Assembly (NCBI RefSeq): GCF_005402965.1
Contig: NZ_BJCF01000004.1
Span: 1-64,000 of the forward strand
DNA length: 64,000 nt
Direction: 5' to 3'
DNA from: Dolichospermum planctonicum
Lineage (GTDB): Bacteria; Cyanobacteriota; Cyanobacteriia; Cyanobacteriales; Nostocaceae
Made by a program: the position numbers and the translations under genes. This document shows, one piece after another, positions 9,216 through 18,691 of this stretch. The notes below the pieces were generated by a model. The model ran no database searches, was not told the origin of the DNA, and saw only the letters and a program-made list of their open reading frames with translations. The first letter of the stretch is position 1; each line of letters opens with the position of its first letter.

Positions 9216-11228
9216 TTAACCTAACAATGCTTTGGCTTTAGCTAAAACATTATCAACTGTGAAGCCAAACTTCTCTAAACAAATACCACCAGGAGCGGAA
9301 GCACCAAAAGTATCAATACTGACGGTATCGCCTTCACTACCGATATACTTATGCCAACCGAAGCTACTAGCCGCTTCTACAGATAGGCGTTTAGTAACAG
9401 ATCGAGGAAGAACAGACTCTTTATAAGCTGCATCTTGTGTATCAAATAAGGTAGAAGAAGGCATAGAAACAACACGAACTTTCTTACCTTCTGCTGTCAG
9501 TTTCTCTGCGGCGCTCACACAAAGACTTAATTCTGAACCAGTACCAATTAAGATGATATCTGGTGTACCTTGACAATCAACAATTGTATATGCACCTTTA
9601 GCGACACCTGCGATAGATGTACCTGCTAAGTTAGGAACATTTTGACGAGTGAAAGCTAATAAAGTAGAAGCTTGTGCTTTAGATTTTTCAATGGCAACTT
9701 TGTAACCACCAGAGGTTTCATTTCCATCTGCGGGACGAATTACGGTTAAATCAGGAATAGCCCGCAAAGAAGCTAAAGTTTCAATGGGTTGGTGAGTAGG
9801 ACCATCTTCACCCTGGCCAATGGAGTCGTGAGTCATGACCCAAATTGCGCCAGCTTCAGAAAGAGCAGCCAAACGAATAGCAGCCCGCATATAATCGGTG
9901 AAGATGAGGAAGGTTGCACCGTAGGGTATTAAACCGGAACGGTGTAAAGCCATACCGTTACAAATTGCACCCATGGCGTGTTCCCGGACACCGAAGTGAA
10001 TGTTACGATTGCCGAAATGTCCTTTTTGGAAGTCCCCAGTACCTTTAAGTTCAGTGAGGTTGGAGTGGGTTAAGTCAGCAGAACCACCGATTAATTCCGG
10101 TAAAACAGCACCTAATTTGTTGAGGCAGGTTTCCGAGTGTTTGCGGGTAGGTAATGCTTTATCTGCATCTGTGTAGGTAGGTAATACTTGATCCCAACCC
10201 TCTGGTAATTTGCCACTAATCAAACGTTCAAATTCAGCGGCTTCTTGGGGGTATTTAGCTTGATATTCGGCATAAGCTTTGTTCCACTCGGATTCGTAAG
10301 CAGCACCGCGTTCAACAGCCTTGCGGGTGTGGTTGAGGGCATCTTCGGGAACGACAAAAGCATCGTATTCCCAGCCTAAATTGTTGCGGGTAGCTATTGT
10401 TTCGTCAGGTCCCAAGGCAGCACCGTGAATACCAGCAGTATTAGCTTTATTAGGAGAACCATAACCGATGGTGGTTGTCACCTTAATCATGGTGGGTTTG
10501 TCTGTAACTGCTTTTGCCTGGGCGATCGCTTTGGCAATGCCTTCTAAATCTGTGTTACCGTCTTTAACGTGCAGAACGTGCCAACCGTAAGATTCAAAGC
10601 GTTTAGAAACGTCTTCGGTGAATGCTACATCTGTAGAACCATCAATTGAGATGTGGTTATCGTCATAGAGAGCAATAAGTTTACCTAATCCCCAGTGTCC
10701 AGCGATAGAAGCTGCTTCACCAGAAATCCCTTCCATGTTGCAACCATCACCAAGAATCACATAAGTGTAGTGATCAACAATTGTCGCATCAGGCTTATTG
10801 AACTTAGCGGCCAGGTGTGCTTCTGCTACTGCTAAACCGACAGCATTGGCAATTCCTTGACCTAAAGGACCTGTGGTAACTTCTACACCAGCTGTCACAA
10901 AATTTTCGGGGTGGCCTGGGGTCTTAGCACCCCATTGACGAAATTGTTTGATGTCGTCTATGGTAACGCTATCGTAGCCTGTGAGGTACAGTAGGGCATA
11001 CTGTAACATTGAACCATGACCAGCGGATAAAACAAAGCGATCGCGGTTGAACCACTGAGGATTTTTGGGATTATACCGCATGAAGGAGTCCCAAAGGACA
11101 AAAGCCATGGGAGCCGCACCCATCGGTAGTCCAGGGTGTCCCGATTTGGATTTTTCTATGGCATCAACAGCCAAAAAGCGGATAGAATTGATACAAAGTT
11201 CTTGGAGGGATTGGGTTGCAACTGCCAT
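9216..11228 (-). CDS. tkt: Transketolase
   Basis: A full-length 670-residue transketolase, the thiamine-diphosphate enzyme that moves two-carbon units in the Calvin cycle and pentose phosphate pathway. Features in order: substrate histidine region [30 protein letters not shown], the ThDP motif [19 protein letters not shown] with downstream [10 protein letters not shown], the pyrimidine-domain motif [14 protein letters not shown], and [16 protein letters not shown]. The C-terminal domain has VRVVSMPS and [12 protein letters not shown] at 11228 gives [12 protein letters not shown], normal for cyanobacteria. It lies 351 bp behind fabF on the same strand, in the familiar acpP-fabF-tkt order, but the gap suggests its own promoter. 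Confidence 0.97.
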   Translation of the reverse strand: MAVATQSLQELCINSIRFLAVDAIEKSKSGHPGLPMGAAPMAFVLWDSFMRYNPKNPQWFNRDRFVLSAGHGSMLQYALLYLTGYDSVTIDDIKQFRQWGAKTPGHPENFVTAGVEVTTGPLGQGIANAVGLAVAEAHLAAKFNKPDATIVDHYTYVILGDGCNMEGISGEAASIAGHWGLGKLIALYDDNHISIDGSTDVAFTEDVSKRFESYGWHVLHVKDGNTDLEGIAKAIAQAKAVTDKPTMIKVTTTIGYGSPNKANTAGIHGAALGPDETIATRNNLGWEYDAFVVPEDALNHTRKAVERGAAYESEWNKAYAEYQAKYPQEAAEFERLISGKLPEGWDQVLPTYTDADKALPTRKHSETCLNKLGAVLPELIGGSADLTHSNLTELKGTGDFQKGHFGNRNIHFGVREHAMGAICNGMALHRSGLIPYGATFLIFTDYMRAAIRLAALSEAGAIWVMTHDSIGQGEDGPTHQPIETLASLRAIPDLTVIRPADGNETSGGYKVAIEKSKAQASTLLAFTRQNVPNLAGTSIAGVAKGAYTIVDCQGTPDIILIGTGSELSLCVSAAEKLTAEGKKVRVVSMPSSTLFDTQDAAYKESVLPRSVTKRLSVEAASSFGWHKYIGSEGDTVSIDTFGASAPGGICLEKFGFTVDNVLAKAKALLG

Positions 11229-11579
11229 AATCTCTAATTGTTAAGGACGGGTTAGGACTCTTTTTAGCGTTTTTGTGGGTTCATGAGCAAATGATCCCAC
11301 TTTGTTCATCATCTCATTCCCAATTATCAATGGACAAGCGGGATTGTGAGGATTGTTAGTGATGAATCAGGCCAATAAATTTAATCATGCGTTCCCAAAG
11401 CTTGGCATTAGCTAGGCCGTTAGTTCAGCTATGAATTTCTCTATCATACTTGCCTTGTGTTCATTTCTCAAAGGCAAACTAGGAGCAAAATTATGCGGGG
11501 ATCAATAATACAAGTCTTGGTAATGGATAATTGGGTTATTAACTTTACCTATTACCTATTACCTGACTAGTAAGTATCT
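11229..11579. other. tkt upstream region
   Basis: Spacer between fabF and tkt. Near 11540-11572 it contains heptamer-type repeats (TACCTAT units). It presumably holds the tkt promoter, but I cannot place it with confidence. Confidence 0.4.
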
Positions 11580-12839
11580 TTAAGGAGTAAATTTCTTGAA
11601 GGCTAGGCTGACATTATGACCACCAAAGCCAAAGGAGTTAGATAAGGCTACCTCGACTATTTGACTGCGGCTGGTGTGGGGGACATAATCTAAATCACAT
11701 TCTGGATCAAGATTTTCGATGTTGATGGTAGGGGGAATTTTGTCATGAGCTACGGCTAAAATTGTCGCTACGGCTTCAATTCCTCCCGAACCACCTAAAA
11801 GGTGTCCTGTCATGGATTTAGTGGAACTGACGGCTATTTTATAGGCGTGATCTCCTAAAGCTTTCTTAATGGCGGCGGTTTCGTTGACATCATTGGCTGG
11901 TGTACTTGTCCCATGGGCATTGATGTAACTTACCATTTCTGGGGCGATCGCCCCATCTTTTAAAGCTAATTCTATCGCCCTAGCCGCACCTAAACCACCG
12001 GGAACTGGCGCAGTGATATGATACGCATCACAGGTCATCCCATAACCGACAATTTCCCCATAAATCCGTGCGCCACGCTTCATGGCGTGTTCTAACTCTT
12101 CGAGAATTAAAATTCCCGCGCCTTCACCCATCACAAACCCATCCCTATCCCTATCAAAGGGACGACAAGCATGGGCTGGATCATCATTGCGACTAGATAA
12201 AGCCCGTGCAGAGGCAAATCCTGCCACTGATAGGGGGGTAACTGCTGCTTCACAGCCACCGCAAATCATAGCTTTAGCGTATCCCCATTGAATTTGACGA
12301 AAAGCATCACCAATGGAATTAGAACCAGCCGCACAGGCTGTTACAGAACAGGAATTAGGACCTTTTGCACCGGTATGAATTGCTGTTAATCCCGCTGCCA
12401 TATTGGCGATCATCATGGGAATCATGAAAGGACTACAACGACTAGGACCACGTTTAGGATCTAAGTAAATGGTTTGTTGGTCTTCTAATACTTTAATGCC
12501 ACCAATACCAGAACCGATGATCACGCCAATTTGTTCAGCGTTGAGATCGTCAATTACTAACCCGGAATCCGCAACAGCTTGAATAGCCGCCGATACACCC
12601 AATTGAGAAAAACGATCCATGCGCTTGGCTTCTTTGCGTTCTAAGTAAGTCTCTGGATCAAAGTTTTTGACTTCACCAGCAATGCGACAACTATGTTTAG
12701 AAGCATCAAAAGCGGTAATATAGTCAATACCATTCTGTCCGCTCAATAATCCTTGCCAATATTCGGCGGGTGTGTTTCCAATGGGTGTAATCGCGCCCAC
12801 ACCTGTTACAACAACGCGATTACGTTTATAGTCTGTCAT
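11580..12839 (-). CDS. fabF: Beta-ketoacyl-ACP synthase II (FabF)
   Basis: A 419-residue KAS II condensing enzyme of type II fatty acid synthesis. The thiolase-fold triad is visible: Cys in SVTACAAGSNSIGD, His in INAHGTSTPANDVNE and His in TKSMTGHLLGGSGG, with the closing GFGGHNVSLAF. The open frame continues 38 codons upstream, but that stretch is Phe/Cys-rich and unlike FabF. MTDYKRNRVVVTGVGAITP, starting at ATG 12839, is the family start. It follows acpP on the same strand after a 264-bp gap holding a stable hairpin, so the two are probably co-transcribed at unequal levels. Confidence 0.97.
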   Translation of the reverse strand: MTDYKRNRVVVTGVGAITPIGNTPAEYWQGLLSGQNGIDYITAFDASKHSCRIAGEVKNFDPETYLERKEAKRMDRFSQLGVSAAIQAVADSGLVIDDLNAEQIGVIIGSGIGGIKVLEDQQTIYLDPKRGPSRCSPFMIPMMIANMAAGLTAIHTGAKGPNSCSVTACAAGSNSIGDAFRQIQWGYAKAMICGGCEAAVTPLSVAGFASARALSSRNDDPAHACRPFDRDRDGFVMGEGAGILILEELEHAMKRGARIYGEIVGYGMTCDAYHITAPVPGGLGAARAIELALKDGAIAPEMVSYINAHGTSTPANDVNETAAIKKALGDHAYKIAVSSTKSMTGHLLGGSGGIEAVATILAVAHDKIPPTINIENLDPECDLDYVPHTSRSQIVEVALSNSFGFGGHNVSLAFKKFTP

Positions 12840-13029
12840 GATTACATTAAATATGGCGAAAAAAAATATGGCGAAAAAGCAGCAGATTGAACAATTAAGA
12901 GTGCTGAGTTTCCAGTCAAATATCCATAAATTTTGAGTATACTGTCTTCTCAATATTAGGACTTTTGGATGAGGACTTTTGGGGTTTTCCTGGAATTTTT
13001 ACAGTTTAAACACTCAACACTCATGTACC

Positions 13030-13083
13030 GGCGGGTTTATCCAGTTAATCTGTATACCTGCAAAATATCTCTTTAAACCCGCC
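13030..13083 (-). promoter_or_regulatory. Hairpin between acpP and fabF
   Basis: A perfect 10-bp stem, GGCGGGTTTA (13030-13039) with TAAACCCGCC (13074-13083), loop 34 nt, lies just downstream of the acpP stop. There is no long T-run, so it looks more like a partial terminator or an mRNA-stability element giving more acpP than fabF message. That role is inference. Confidence 0.5.
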
Positions 13084-13103
13084 TATACTGAATTAACACT
13101 TAT

Positions 13104-13358
13104 CTAAGCAGATGCAGCAACGTGACTATCGATATAATCTACCACGGCCTGAACAGTTGTAATTTTTTCAGCCGCTTCATCAGGAATTTCGATCTCAAAC
13201 TCTTCTTCCAAGGCCATGACTAGCTCAACTGTATCTAGGGAATCAGCCCCTAAATCGTCAATAAAACTGGCTTCTGGTATAACCTTCTCGGGTTTGTCTA
13301 CACTCAGTTGCTCAATGATAATTTTTTTTACTTTTTCAAAAGTATCTGCTTGGCTCAT
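13104..13358 (-). CDS. acpP: Acyl carrier protein
   Basis: An 84-residue acidic acyl carrier protein. The phosphopantetheine attachment serine is in [21 protein letters not shown], the hallmark of AcpP. The rest ([34 protein letters not shown]) is also canonical. It shuttles growing acyl chains between the fatty acid synthase enzymes and is the partner of the adjacent fabF product. ATG at 13358 gives normal length. It is the first gene of the acpP-fabF-tkt run, so its promoter should lie in 13359-13570, divergent from the HdrB-like gene. Confidence 0.97.
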   Translation of the reverse strand: MSQADTFEKVKKIIIEQLSVDKPEKVIPEASFIDDLGADSLDTVELVMALEEEFEIEIPDEAAEKITTVQAVVDYIDSHVAASA

Positions 13359-13570
13359 AAATAAAAGTCCTTAACAAGTTGCTATGATTTGCTCTCAATG
13401 AACAAAGTTTTTTTGGCCATATACATCTTATCGGAAAGAGTGAATCTGAGTATAGGTTCTATCATGAAAACTGAGAATTGAAGATTAGCGGATTTAAGTC
13501 CTTACTACTAATCACTACCAATACATAACAAATCCCAATTACCTCTAAAATCTAAATCAAGTATACTTTT

Positions 13571-14476
13571 ATGCCATCCAAAACTCTCAAGTACGCTTAT
13601 TATCCCGGTTGTGTAGCCCAAGGAGCTTGTCGAGAACTGTATTTATCCACCCAATCTCTAACTAAAGCGTTAGGTATTGAACTGATTGAATTGAAAAAAG
13701 CTGCTTGTTGTGGTTCTGGTACATTTAAAGAAGATTCGCAATTATTAGAAGACACTGTTAACGCTAGAAATATCGCTTTAGCGGAATCTTTGCATCTCCC
13801 TTTACTAACCCATTGTAGCACTTGTCAGGGTGTTCTTGGTCATGTTGATGAACGATTAAAAGAATGTCAATCTACAAATCCCGATTATCTCAACAAAGTT
13901 AATGGTTTACTGGAAAAAGAAGGCTGTTCTCCTTATCGGGGGAGTACAGAAGTTAAACATCTTTTGTATGCTTTGGTGACAGATTATGGCTTAGAGGAAA
14001 TTTCTCAGCTTGTTAACAAGAAATTAAGTGGATTAAAATGTGCAGCTTTTTATGGCTGTTATCTGCTTCGCGCTCAAAAATCCATGCCTTATGATGATCC
14101 TTTTCAACCCGAAGCAATGGAAAATGTATTTCGGGCTGTAGGAGCGACACCTGTATATTATCGTGGCAGGACTCAATGTTGTGGTTGGCCTTTGTCTAGC
14201 TATGCGACTACAGAATCTTTCCAAATGGCAGGAAATCATATTCAAGAGGCTGTAGCTAATGGGGCTGATTGTATTGTCACACCATGTCCTCTGTGTCATT
14301 TGAATTTAGATTCTCGTCAACCGGAAGTAGAAAAGGTCATTGGTCAAAAATTAGGTTTACCAATTTTACACTTACCCCAATTAATTGCTTTAGCTTTAGG
14401 TGTTAGTCCTAAAGAATTGGGTTTAGAAAGACATATTGTGTCTACAAAACCTGTTTTAGAAAAGTTAGGATTCTGA
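13571..14476 (+). CDS. HdrB-like CCG-domain protein
   Basis: A 301-residue protein with two cysteine-rich CCG domains of the heterodisulfide reductase subunit B type: the first has YYPGC then CCGSGTFKEDS and THCSTCQGVLG, the second FYGCYLL then QCCGWPLSSYAT and TPCPLCHLNLD. Such pairs bind noncubane 4Fe-4S clusters in HdrB, and the same domain occurs in the anchor subunit of type-E succinate dehydrogenases and in glycolate/lactate oxidases. Methanogen cofactors are not expected here, so a role as redox partner of a quinone-linked dehydrogenase is more plausible, but this is inference. It is monocistronic and divergent from acpP. A miniature element begins 5 bp after its stop. Confidence 0.85.
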   Translation: MPSKTLKYAYYPGCVAQGACRELYLSTQSLTKALGIELIELKKAACCGSGTFKEDSQLLEDTVNARNIALAESLHLPLLTHCSTCQGVLGHVDERLKECQSTNPDYLNKVNGLLEKEGCSPYRGSTEVKHLLYALVTDYGLEEISQLVNKKLSGLKCAAFYGCYLLRAQKSMPYDDPFQPEAMENVFRAVGATPVYYRGRTQCCGWPLSSYATTESFQMAGNHIQEAVANGADCIVTPCPLCHLNLDSRQPEVEKVIGQKLGLPILHLPQLIALALGVSPKELGLERHIVSTKPVLEKLGF

Positions 14477-14481
14477 TCAAA

Positions 14482-14611
14482 TACAGCAAGTAGCTTTGAG
14501 TGAGGTACACTTTGTGCGGGCAAGACTTGTACTGAGATTGGTCGAAGTATGCCCGCACCACAAGAGTTTTATTATTAATATCTGTACTTCATAAGATCGG
14601 AAACTGCTGTA
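14482..14611. mobile_element. Miniature inverted-repeat element, family A, long form
   Basis: A 130-bp noncoding element bounded by TACAGCA (14482-14488) and TGCTGTA (14605-14611). Internally it has GAGTGAGGTACAC, then GTGCGGGC and GCCCGCAC arms separated by an insert (CTTGTACTGAGATTGGTCG), then ACAAGAGTTTTATTATT. The same layout recurs at 15860, 29049, 56472 and 63620, which is what defines the family. Confidence 0.85.
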
Positions 14612-14647
14612 AATAAATTTTGGGAAGGAAATAATATTTTTCTTCCC

Positions 14648-14683
14648 ATTACCCATTACCCATTACCCATTACCAATTACAGA
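14648..14683. repeat. CCCATTA heptamer repeat at the end of def
   Basis: About four and a half copies of a 7-bp unit (CCCATTA) run from 14648 into the 3' end of the peptide deformylase gene. The final codons of def therefore lie in or beside the repeat. Heptamer arrays of this kind are typical of heterocystous cyanobacteria. Confidence 0.7.
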
Positions 14684-15196
14684 TTTCTGATATTCTTCTT
14701 CACTAATTAAATCGTGGTTATTTTCCACACGATCTAAAAATACTAATCCTTCCAAATGATCATACTCATGTTGAAAAATTCGGGCAATAAAATCCGTTAA
14801 TTCTTGTTTTTGGAAATTGCCATAACGGTCTGTATACTCAACTTCAATTGTTTGATATCTAGGAACTAAACCCCTAATTCCCGGAACACTTAAACAACCT
14901 TCCCAACCCTTGACTATTTCCGAAGAATGGGCAACAATTCGGGGGTTGATCATTGCGGTGGGCTGCATTTCTGGTGCGTGGGGATATCTAGCATTAGGAC
15001 GGGAAGCGACGATAAATAAACGGTATGATGCTGCTATTTGTGGTGCAGCAATTCCCACCCCATTAGCTTGAGCAACTGAGGTAATTAATTCATCAATCAG
15101 GTTTTGAATTTTCTCATCTTGAACATTCTCAACCGCAGCCGCTTTTTGTCGTAATATCGGATTACCTAATTTAATGATTGGCGCTAATTTTAACAT
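14663..15196 (-). CDS. def: Peptide deformylase
   Basis: A 177-residue peptide deformylase, which removes the N-formyl group from nascent proteins. All three signature motifs are present: GVGIAAPQI (motif 1), EGCLSVPG with the metal cysteine (motif 2) and FQHEYDHLEG with HExxH metal ligands and catalytic Glu (motif 3). ATG at 15196 (MLKLAPIIKLGNPILR) gives usual length. The last residues (KSVIGNG) are encoded at the edge of a heptamer repeat, so the C-terminal tail may vary between strains. It is convergent with the HdrB-like gene. Confidence 0.96.
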   Translation of the reverse strand: MLKLAPIIKLGNPILRQKAAAVENVQDEKIQNLIDELITSVAQANGVGIAAPQIAASYRLFIVASRPNARYPHAPEMQPTAMINPRIVAHSSEIVKGWEGCLSVPGIRGLVPRYQTIEVEYTDRYGNFQKQELTDFIARIFQHEYDHLEGLVFLDRVENNHDLISEEEYQKSVIGNG

Positions 15197-15604
15197 ATAA
15201 TCTCTAGATTTTTCTCATATCAAATTTCATTATCGCCGTTTTGACGATTATACCATTGATGATGTGCGATCGCCCTCCGATAGCGTCCCCTTGTACCTCG
15301 CACGAGTTATGGAATTAAACGAAGCACTCCAGGCACCCCAGAACATTGCCTATGTGTAATTGGGAAATTGTGGATTCAGATATCAGTAAGGTAGCTGAAA
15401 AGTTTGTTAGGGCTAACAGTCACTTATAAGTAACTGCATTTTCCTTGGTTTAGCAACGTAATACCAGAACCACTTAACCGCTGTCAGCTAAACAAATAAG
15501 CCATTAATAACTGAAGTTGCATAAGTATATGGTATCTGTGGCTGAATTTACCCCTATCTAATACGAATACTGTTCGCTTCGCTTTGTCGCTTTGTGGAAC
15601 TCAG
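15197..15604. other. Intergenic region, no gene seen
   Basis: Noncoding sequence upstream of def with one HIP1 octamer near 15268. Nothing beyond the Rpn remnant that follows could be supported. Confidence 0.4.
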
Positions 15605-15837
15605 TTACACAAATCTAGCTAATAATTCCTCACTGGATAATTGTAAAAGCAAAGGAGTAAATTCTTCTCTCTTCATAGCAATCAGAGAGTTGATAATTGT
15701 TGTTAATTGTGAATCAACTTCCCCAAAACGCACTGGCAAGATACTTTCAATCATAGCGCGTCGTTCTCTATAATCCCTCTATCAAGTCCTTCTTGTCGTT
15801 CTTGTTTTTTAATCTCTTCTAACTGTTGTTGATACAT
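15605..15837 (-). pseudogene. Remnant of Rpn-family/DUF4351 protein (C-terminus, frameshifted)
   Basis: Read on the minus strand, 15837 onward gives MYQQQLEEIKKQERQEGLDRG. After one frame change the sequence continues RERRAMIESILPVRFGEVD, then EEFTPLLLQLSSEELLARFV and stop. That is the familiar C-terminus of cyanobacterial Rpn-type (PD-(D/E)XK, 'transposase_31'/DUF4351) proteins. The N-terminal nuclease part is missing and a single-base frameshift near 15755-15765 splits the rest. At the upstream edge a 16-bp piece (ATGTATCAACAACA) is duplicated, followed directly by a miniature element at 15860, suggesting that insertion or recombination truncated the gene. Confidence 0.7.
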
Positions 15838-15859
15838 TTTGTTGTTGATACATTTCATT

Positions 15860-16026
15860 TACAGCAAGTAGCTTTGAGTGAGGTACACTTTGTGCGGGCA
15901 AGATGCCCGCACCACAAGAGTTTTATTATTAATATTATTATTATTAATTAATATCACAAGAAGATGCCCGCACCACAAGAGTTTTATTATTAATATCTGT
16001 ACTTCATAATATCGGGAACTGCTGTA
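15860..16026. mobile_element. Miniature inverted-repeat element, family A, with internal duplication
   Basis: Bounded by TACAGCA (15860-15866) and TGCTGTA (16020-16026), 167 bp. Compared with the other copies it carries an internal direct duplication of the block GATGCCCGCACCACAAGAG..., separated by an AT-rich TTATTATTAATTAAT spacer. Short open frames here are translations of the repeat, not genes. Confidence 0.85.
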
Positions 16027-16218
16027 ACTCCTGATCATCTTGATCAATATCGTGTTCTTGACGCTGACGAGTGGATAACACAGCAATTAAGTTATGTACT
16101 ATTACTATAATATCCCCAAGGAACGGACTAAGTAGGTGAACGAAAAAAAACCGACATAAGTAACCAAAAGTAAAGTTGCCCAAAACCTCTTTCCTGTTAA
16201 GAGTTAAGAGTTCCCTGT

Positions 16219-16293
16219 CAACTGTCATGTCAACTGTCAACTGTCAACTGTCAACTGTCAACTGTCAACTGTCAACTGTCAACTGTCAACTGT
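16219..16293. repeat. Heptanucleotide tandem repeat, nine perfect copies of CAACTGT
   Basis: CAACTGT occurs nine times without error from 16231 to 16293, with a further copy at 16219-16225 separated by CATGT. The tract is flanked on both sides by GTTAAGAGTTCCCT-type sequence. This is an STRR-type repeat of heterocystous cyanobacteria, probably length-variable between isolates. Confidence 0.95.
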
Positions 16294-16349
16294 TAAGAGT
16301 TCCCTAAAACTAAAAAACTTTGTACCTCAAGAGCATGGGAACTGCTATA

Positions 16350-17609
16350 TTAACTGTTTTTATTAACTGGTAAAGGTGCGGGTTTAACTAAAACTTGAAA
16401 AATTCTGCCATTACGCTCTACTTGCACTTGTAAAGGAATACCAATTTTACTATTTTCTACTAGTTTTTGCACTTCATCAACTTTCAAAACTGGTTGATTA
16501 TTAATACTTTTAATCACGTCTCCTGGCCTTAGTCCAGCAATAGCTGCGGGTGAGTTGGGAACAACTCTAACTAATAAAATTCCTTGACTTGCGGCTAAAT
16601 TGATTCTATCACCAAATCTAGTAGTTATTTTTTCCTTGACTTCCGGTGTGAGTGTTACCATTTGTATTCCCAAATAAGGATGATCAACTCTACCTTTAGC
16701 AATTAATTCTTCGGCAATTTTTTGGACTGTATTTATAGGAATGGCAAATCCTAAACCCTGAGCGCCTTGAATAATTGCTGTATTCATGCCAATAACTTCA
16801 CCACGGGCATTTAATAATGGTCCACCGGAGTTTCCGGGGTTAATTGCTGCGTCTGTTTGCAGATAATCAACGCGCTTATCACTCGCACCAATATCACTAC
16901 TAGAACGATCTGTAGCACTGATAATTCCAGATGTGACAGTATTATTTAAACCCAGAGGATTACCAATAGCAATCACAGCTTCTCCTGGTTGTAAGGTGTC
17001 AGATTTACCTAAAGCTAGGGTAGGTAATTTATTCGCATCAATTTGAATAACCGCCACATCCGTGACTGCATCTTCCCCCAATACTTTACCTTTAAAAGTT
17101 CGGCCATCTTTAAGAGTAACTGTAACTAAATCAGCACCGTCTACAACATGAGAATTGGTGAGAATTTGTCCAGATGAATTAATTATAAACCCAGAACCGC
17201 TACCCCTTTCTACTCTTGCTCTGGGTTGTGATGGAATTACATTACCAAAAAAGCCGCGAAAAAAGGGATCAGAAAATCCGTCAGGAACTTGAGTAGTGAC
17301 GGTTCTAGTTGAATCAATGCGAACCACAGCATTGCCAGTTTTTTGGACTACTTTAACGACAAAGTTAGGATCTCCAGAGGAGGAAAAGATCGGAGGAGGA
17401 GCAATTTCTGTTCTGGGTACGGTGGTTTTTTCTCCTTGTCCGTTACTGGTTTCAAGTGAGGTGGTTTTCTTCAAACTGTTGCAACCTCCCAGCATGAAAA
17501 CGATTACACCACAGGCTGCAATCCATTTTTTACCTTTATTTCCCAATTTTTGCCCTAAAAACCTGGTATTAATATTTTTAGCTGATTTATGATTATTGAT
17601 TCTCATCAT
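16350..17609 (-). CDS. HtrA/Deg-type serine protease, lipoprotein
   Basis: A 419-residue DegP/HhoA-type protease with a C-terminal PDZ domain. The trypsin-like triad is His in TNSHVVDGAD, Asp in DVAVIQID and Ser in NPGNSGGPLLN. The PDZ domain (~310-405) includes GLRPGDVIKSINNQPV. The start is MMRINNHK (ATG 17609 or 17606) after an AAAGAAAG ribosome-binding sequence; the open frame extends further upstream but that part is repeat-derived. The mature N-terminus follows a signal with the lipobox LGGC (IVFMLGGCNS), so the protein should be lipid-anchored in the periplasm. It likely handles damaged or misfolded envelope and photosynthetic proteins. Which of HhoA, HhoB or HtrA it matches cannot be settled by eye. 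Confidence 0.93.
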   Translation of the reverse strand: MMRINNHKSAKNINTRFLGQKLGNKGKKWIAACGVIVFMLGGCNSLKKTTSLETSNGQGEKTTVPRTEIAPPPIFSSSGDPNFVVKVVQKTGNAVVRIDSTRTVTTQVPDGFSDPFFRGFFGNVIPSQPRARVERGSGSGFIINSSGQILTNSHVVDGADLVTVTLKDGRTFKGKVLGEDAVTDVAVIQIDANKLPTLALGKSDTLQPGEAVIAIGNPLGLNNTVTSGIISATDRSSSDIGASDKRVDYLQTDAAINPGNSGGPLLNARGEVIGMNTAIIQGAQGLGFAIPINTVQKIAEELIAKGRVDHPYLGIQMVTLTPEVKEKITTRFGDRINLAASQGILLVRVVPNSPAAIAGLRPGDVIKSINNQPVLKVDEVQKLVENSKIGIPLQVQVERNGRIFQVLVKPAPLPVNKNS

Positions 17610-18267
17610 CTTTCTTTTCAAAAAATATTGAAGGTAAATTGTAGCTAAGTTTATCAGATTATCATAATTCGTCCCTGACTTTGTGGACGCTACTAAGCAA
17701 GGGGGTCGCACCCCAACAAATTCCTTCGGGGAAAGGCACTTTTGGTACAATCCCAAAAATAATTGTGTCTAAAACACTTGCCATTATTCCATAGATATGT
17801 TGTAATATGTTAAGAATCAAAATAAAATAAACGAACGAAATATAATATGCAGCCATCGAGCCGCAAAGATAACCATGGTTAACTATCTTTCACACAAAAC
17901 ATTTATTCCACAACTAAATTTGAAAAATTCCCATCCATCCCCAAAAAAAATTTAAATTTGAAAAATCCCTGTCAATCTTCTCTAACTGCGTTATGATAAC
18001 TATCACAGGACTAAAAACCTTGTAGACCGCAAATCGTCACTACTATTTGCCTAATTGGCCTTTAGTGGTAGTAATTACCGTACAAAACCGAAACCGAAAC
18101 CGAATTCTCTAGCAATTTACTATCATTAGTTATGGTACACTGGAAAAGTTAGAACTAGCTAGCTATATGCCACCAACCATAATTGCTCCACGCACAGGTA
18201 ATAATTGCTAACGGAAAGCTGTTTTAATCAAGCATTTACACACAAAAATCTGAAATACACCGAGGTT
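17610..18267. other. Intergenic region between protease and DUF4327-like gene
   Basis: A 650-bp divergent spacer. It contains a GGGGTCGCACCCC palindrome at about 17702-17714 inside sequence that reads like a small dispersed repeat, and AT-rich tracts around 17930-17960. It must carry promoters for both flanking genes, but none is assigned. Confidence 0.4.
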
Positions 18268-18486
18268 ATGATTCAGCAAGTAATTCACCCCATGGTGAAA
18301 TTGCAACGTAACGTGCAATCACTGGTAGAATCCAATATTATCAAACCCCATGATAGAATTTGGAAGATTGCCTTACTCTATGGCGATGAGTGGCAACATT
18401 GGAAACAAGAGTTGTTAGACTTTGGATTTAGCACCCAAGATCCAATTAGCGATTTATTGGCGGTAGAAACATGGGACGACGAATAA
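18268..18486 (+). CDS. DUF4327-like small protein
   Basis: A 72-residue protein starting at ATG 18268 (MIQQVIHPMVKLQRN). The frame extends upstream to a TTG at 18205, but the shorter form matches the ~70-residue length of the cyanobacterial DUF4327 family and its general pattern: a helix with QxLVExxxI, then DRIWKIALLYGDEW (aligned to the family's QPIYALCQYIPAREW), and an acidic end DLLAVETWDDE. The family is of unknown function. Similarity is recognised by pattern, is weaker than a clear match, and lacks the family's usual cysteines. Confidence 0.55.
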   Translation: MIQQVIHPMVKLQRNVQSLVESNIIKPHDRIWKIALLYGDEWQHWKQELLDFGFSTQDPISDLLAVETWDDE

Positions 18487-18691
18487 ACATTTATTGTATA
18501 CCAGCTATTTCTCTGTAATAGATTCAGGCGCAAATACTCCTACCTGTAGCATAGCAATGGGCTTGCGTCCCATTGTCCTTGCTTTAATGGTGGGTGAAAT
18601 TAGCCACAATTCTATTATAGATTTAGCACAATAAAAATAGACATTTCAGTATCCTAACATACTCAGCCATCTTGATGAAGGCAGATAAATT

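Noticed and set aside
12840-12953. 38-codon upstream extension of FabF
   Set aside because: Phe/Cys-rich, unlike any FabF start; MTDYKRNRVVVTG at 12839 matches the family.
15859-16240. Two minus-strand open frames of 75-78 codons
   Set aside because: They translate the miniature element and the heptamer repeats; no protein-like sequence.
16219-16293. CRISPR-like array of short repeats
   Set aside because: The units are 7 bp and directly adjacent with no spacers; it is a simple heptamer tract.
17610-17756. N-terminal extension of the HtrA-type protease
   Set aside because: The extra 49 residues lack a signal peptide pattern and come from repeat-like sequence; the lipoprotein signal starts properly at MMRINNHK.
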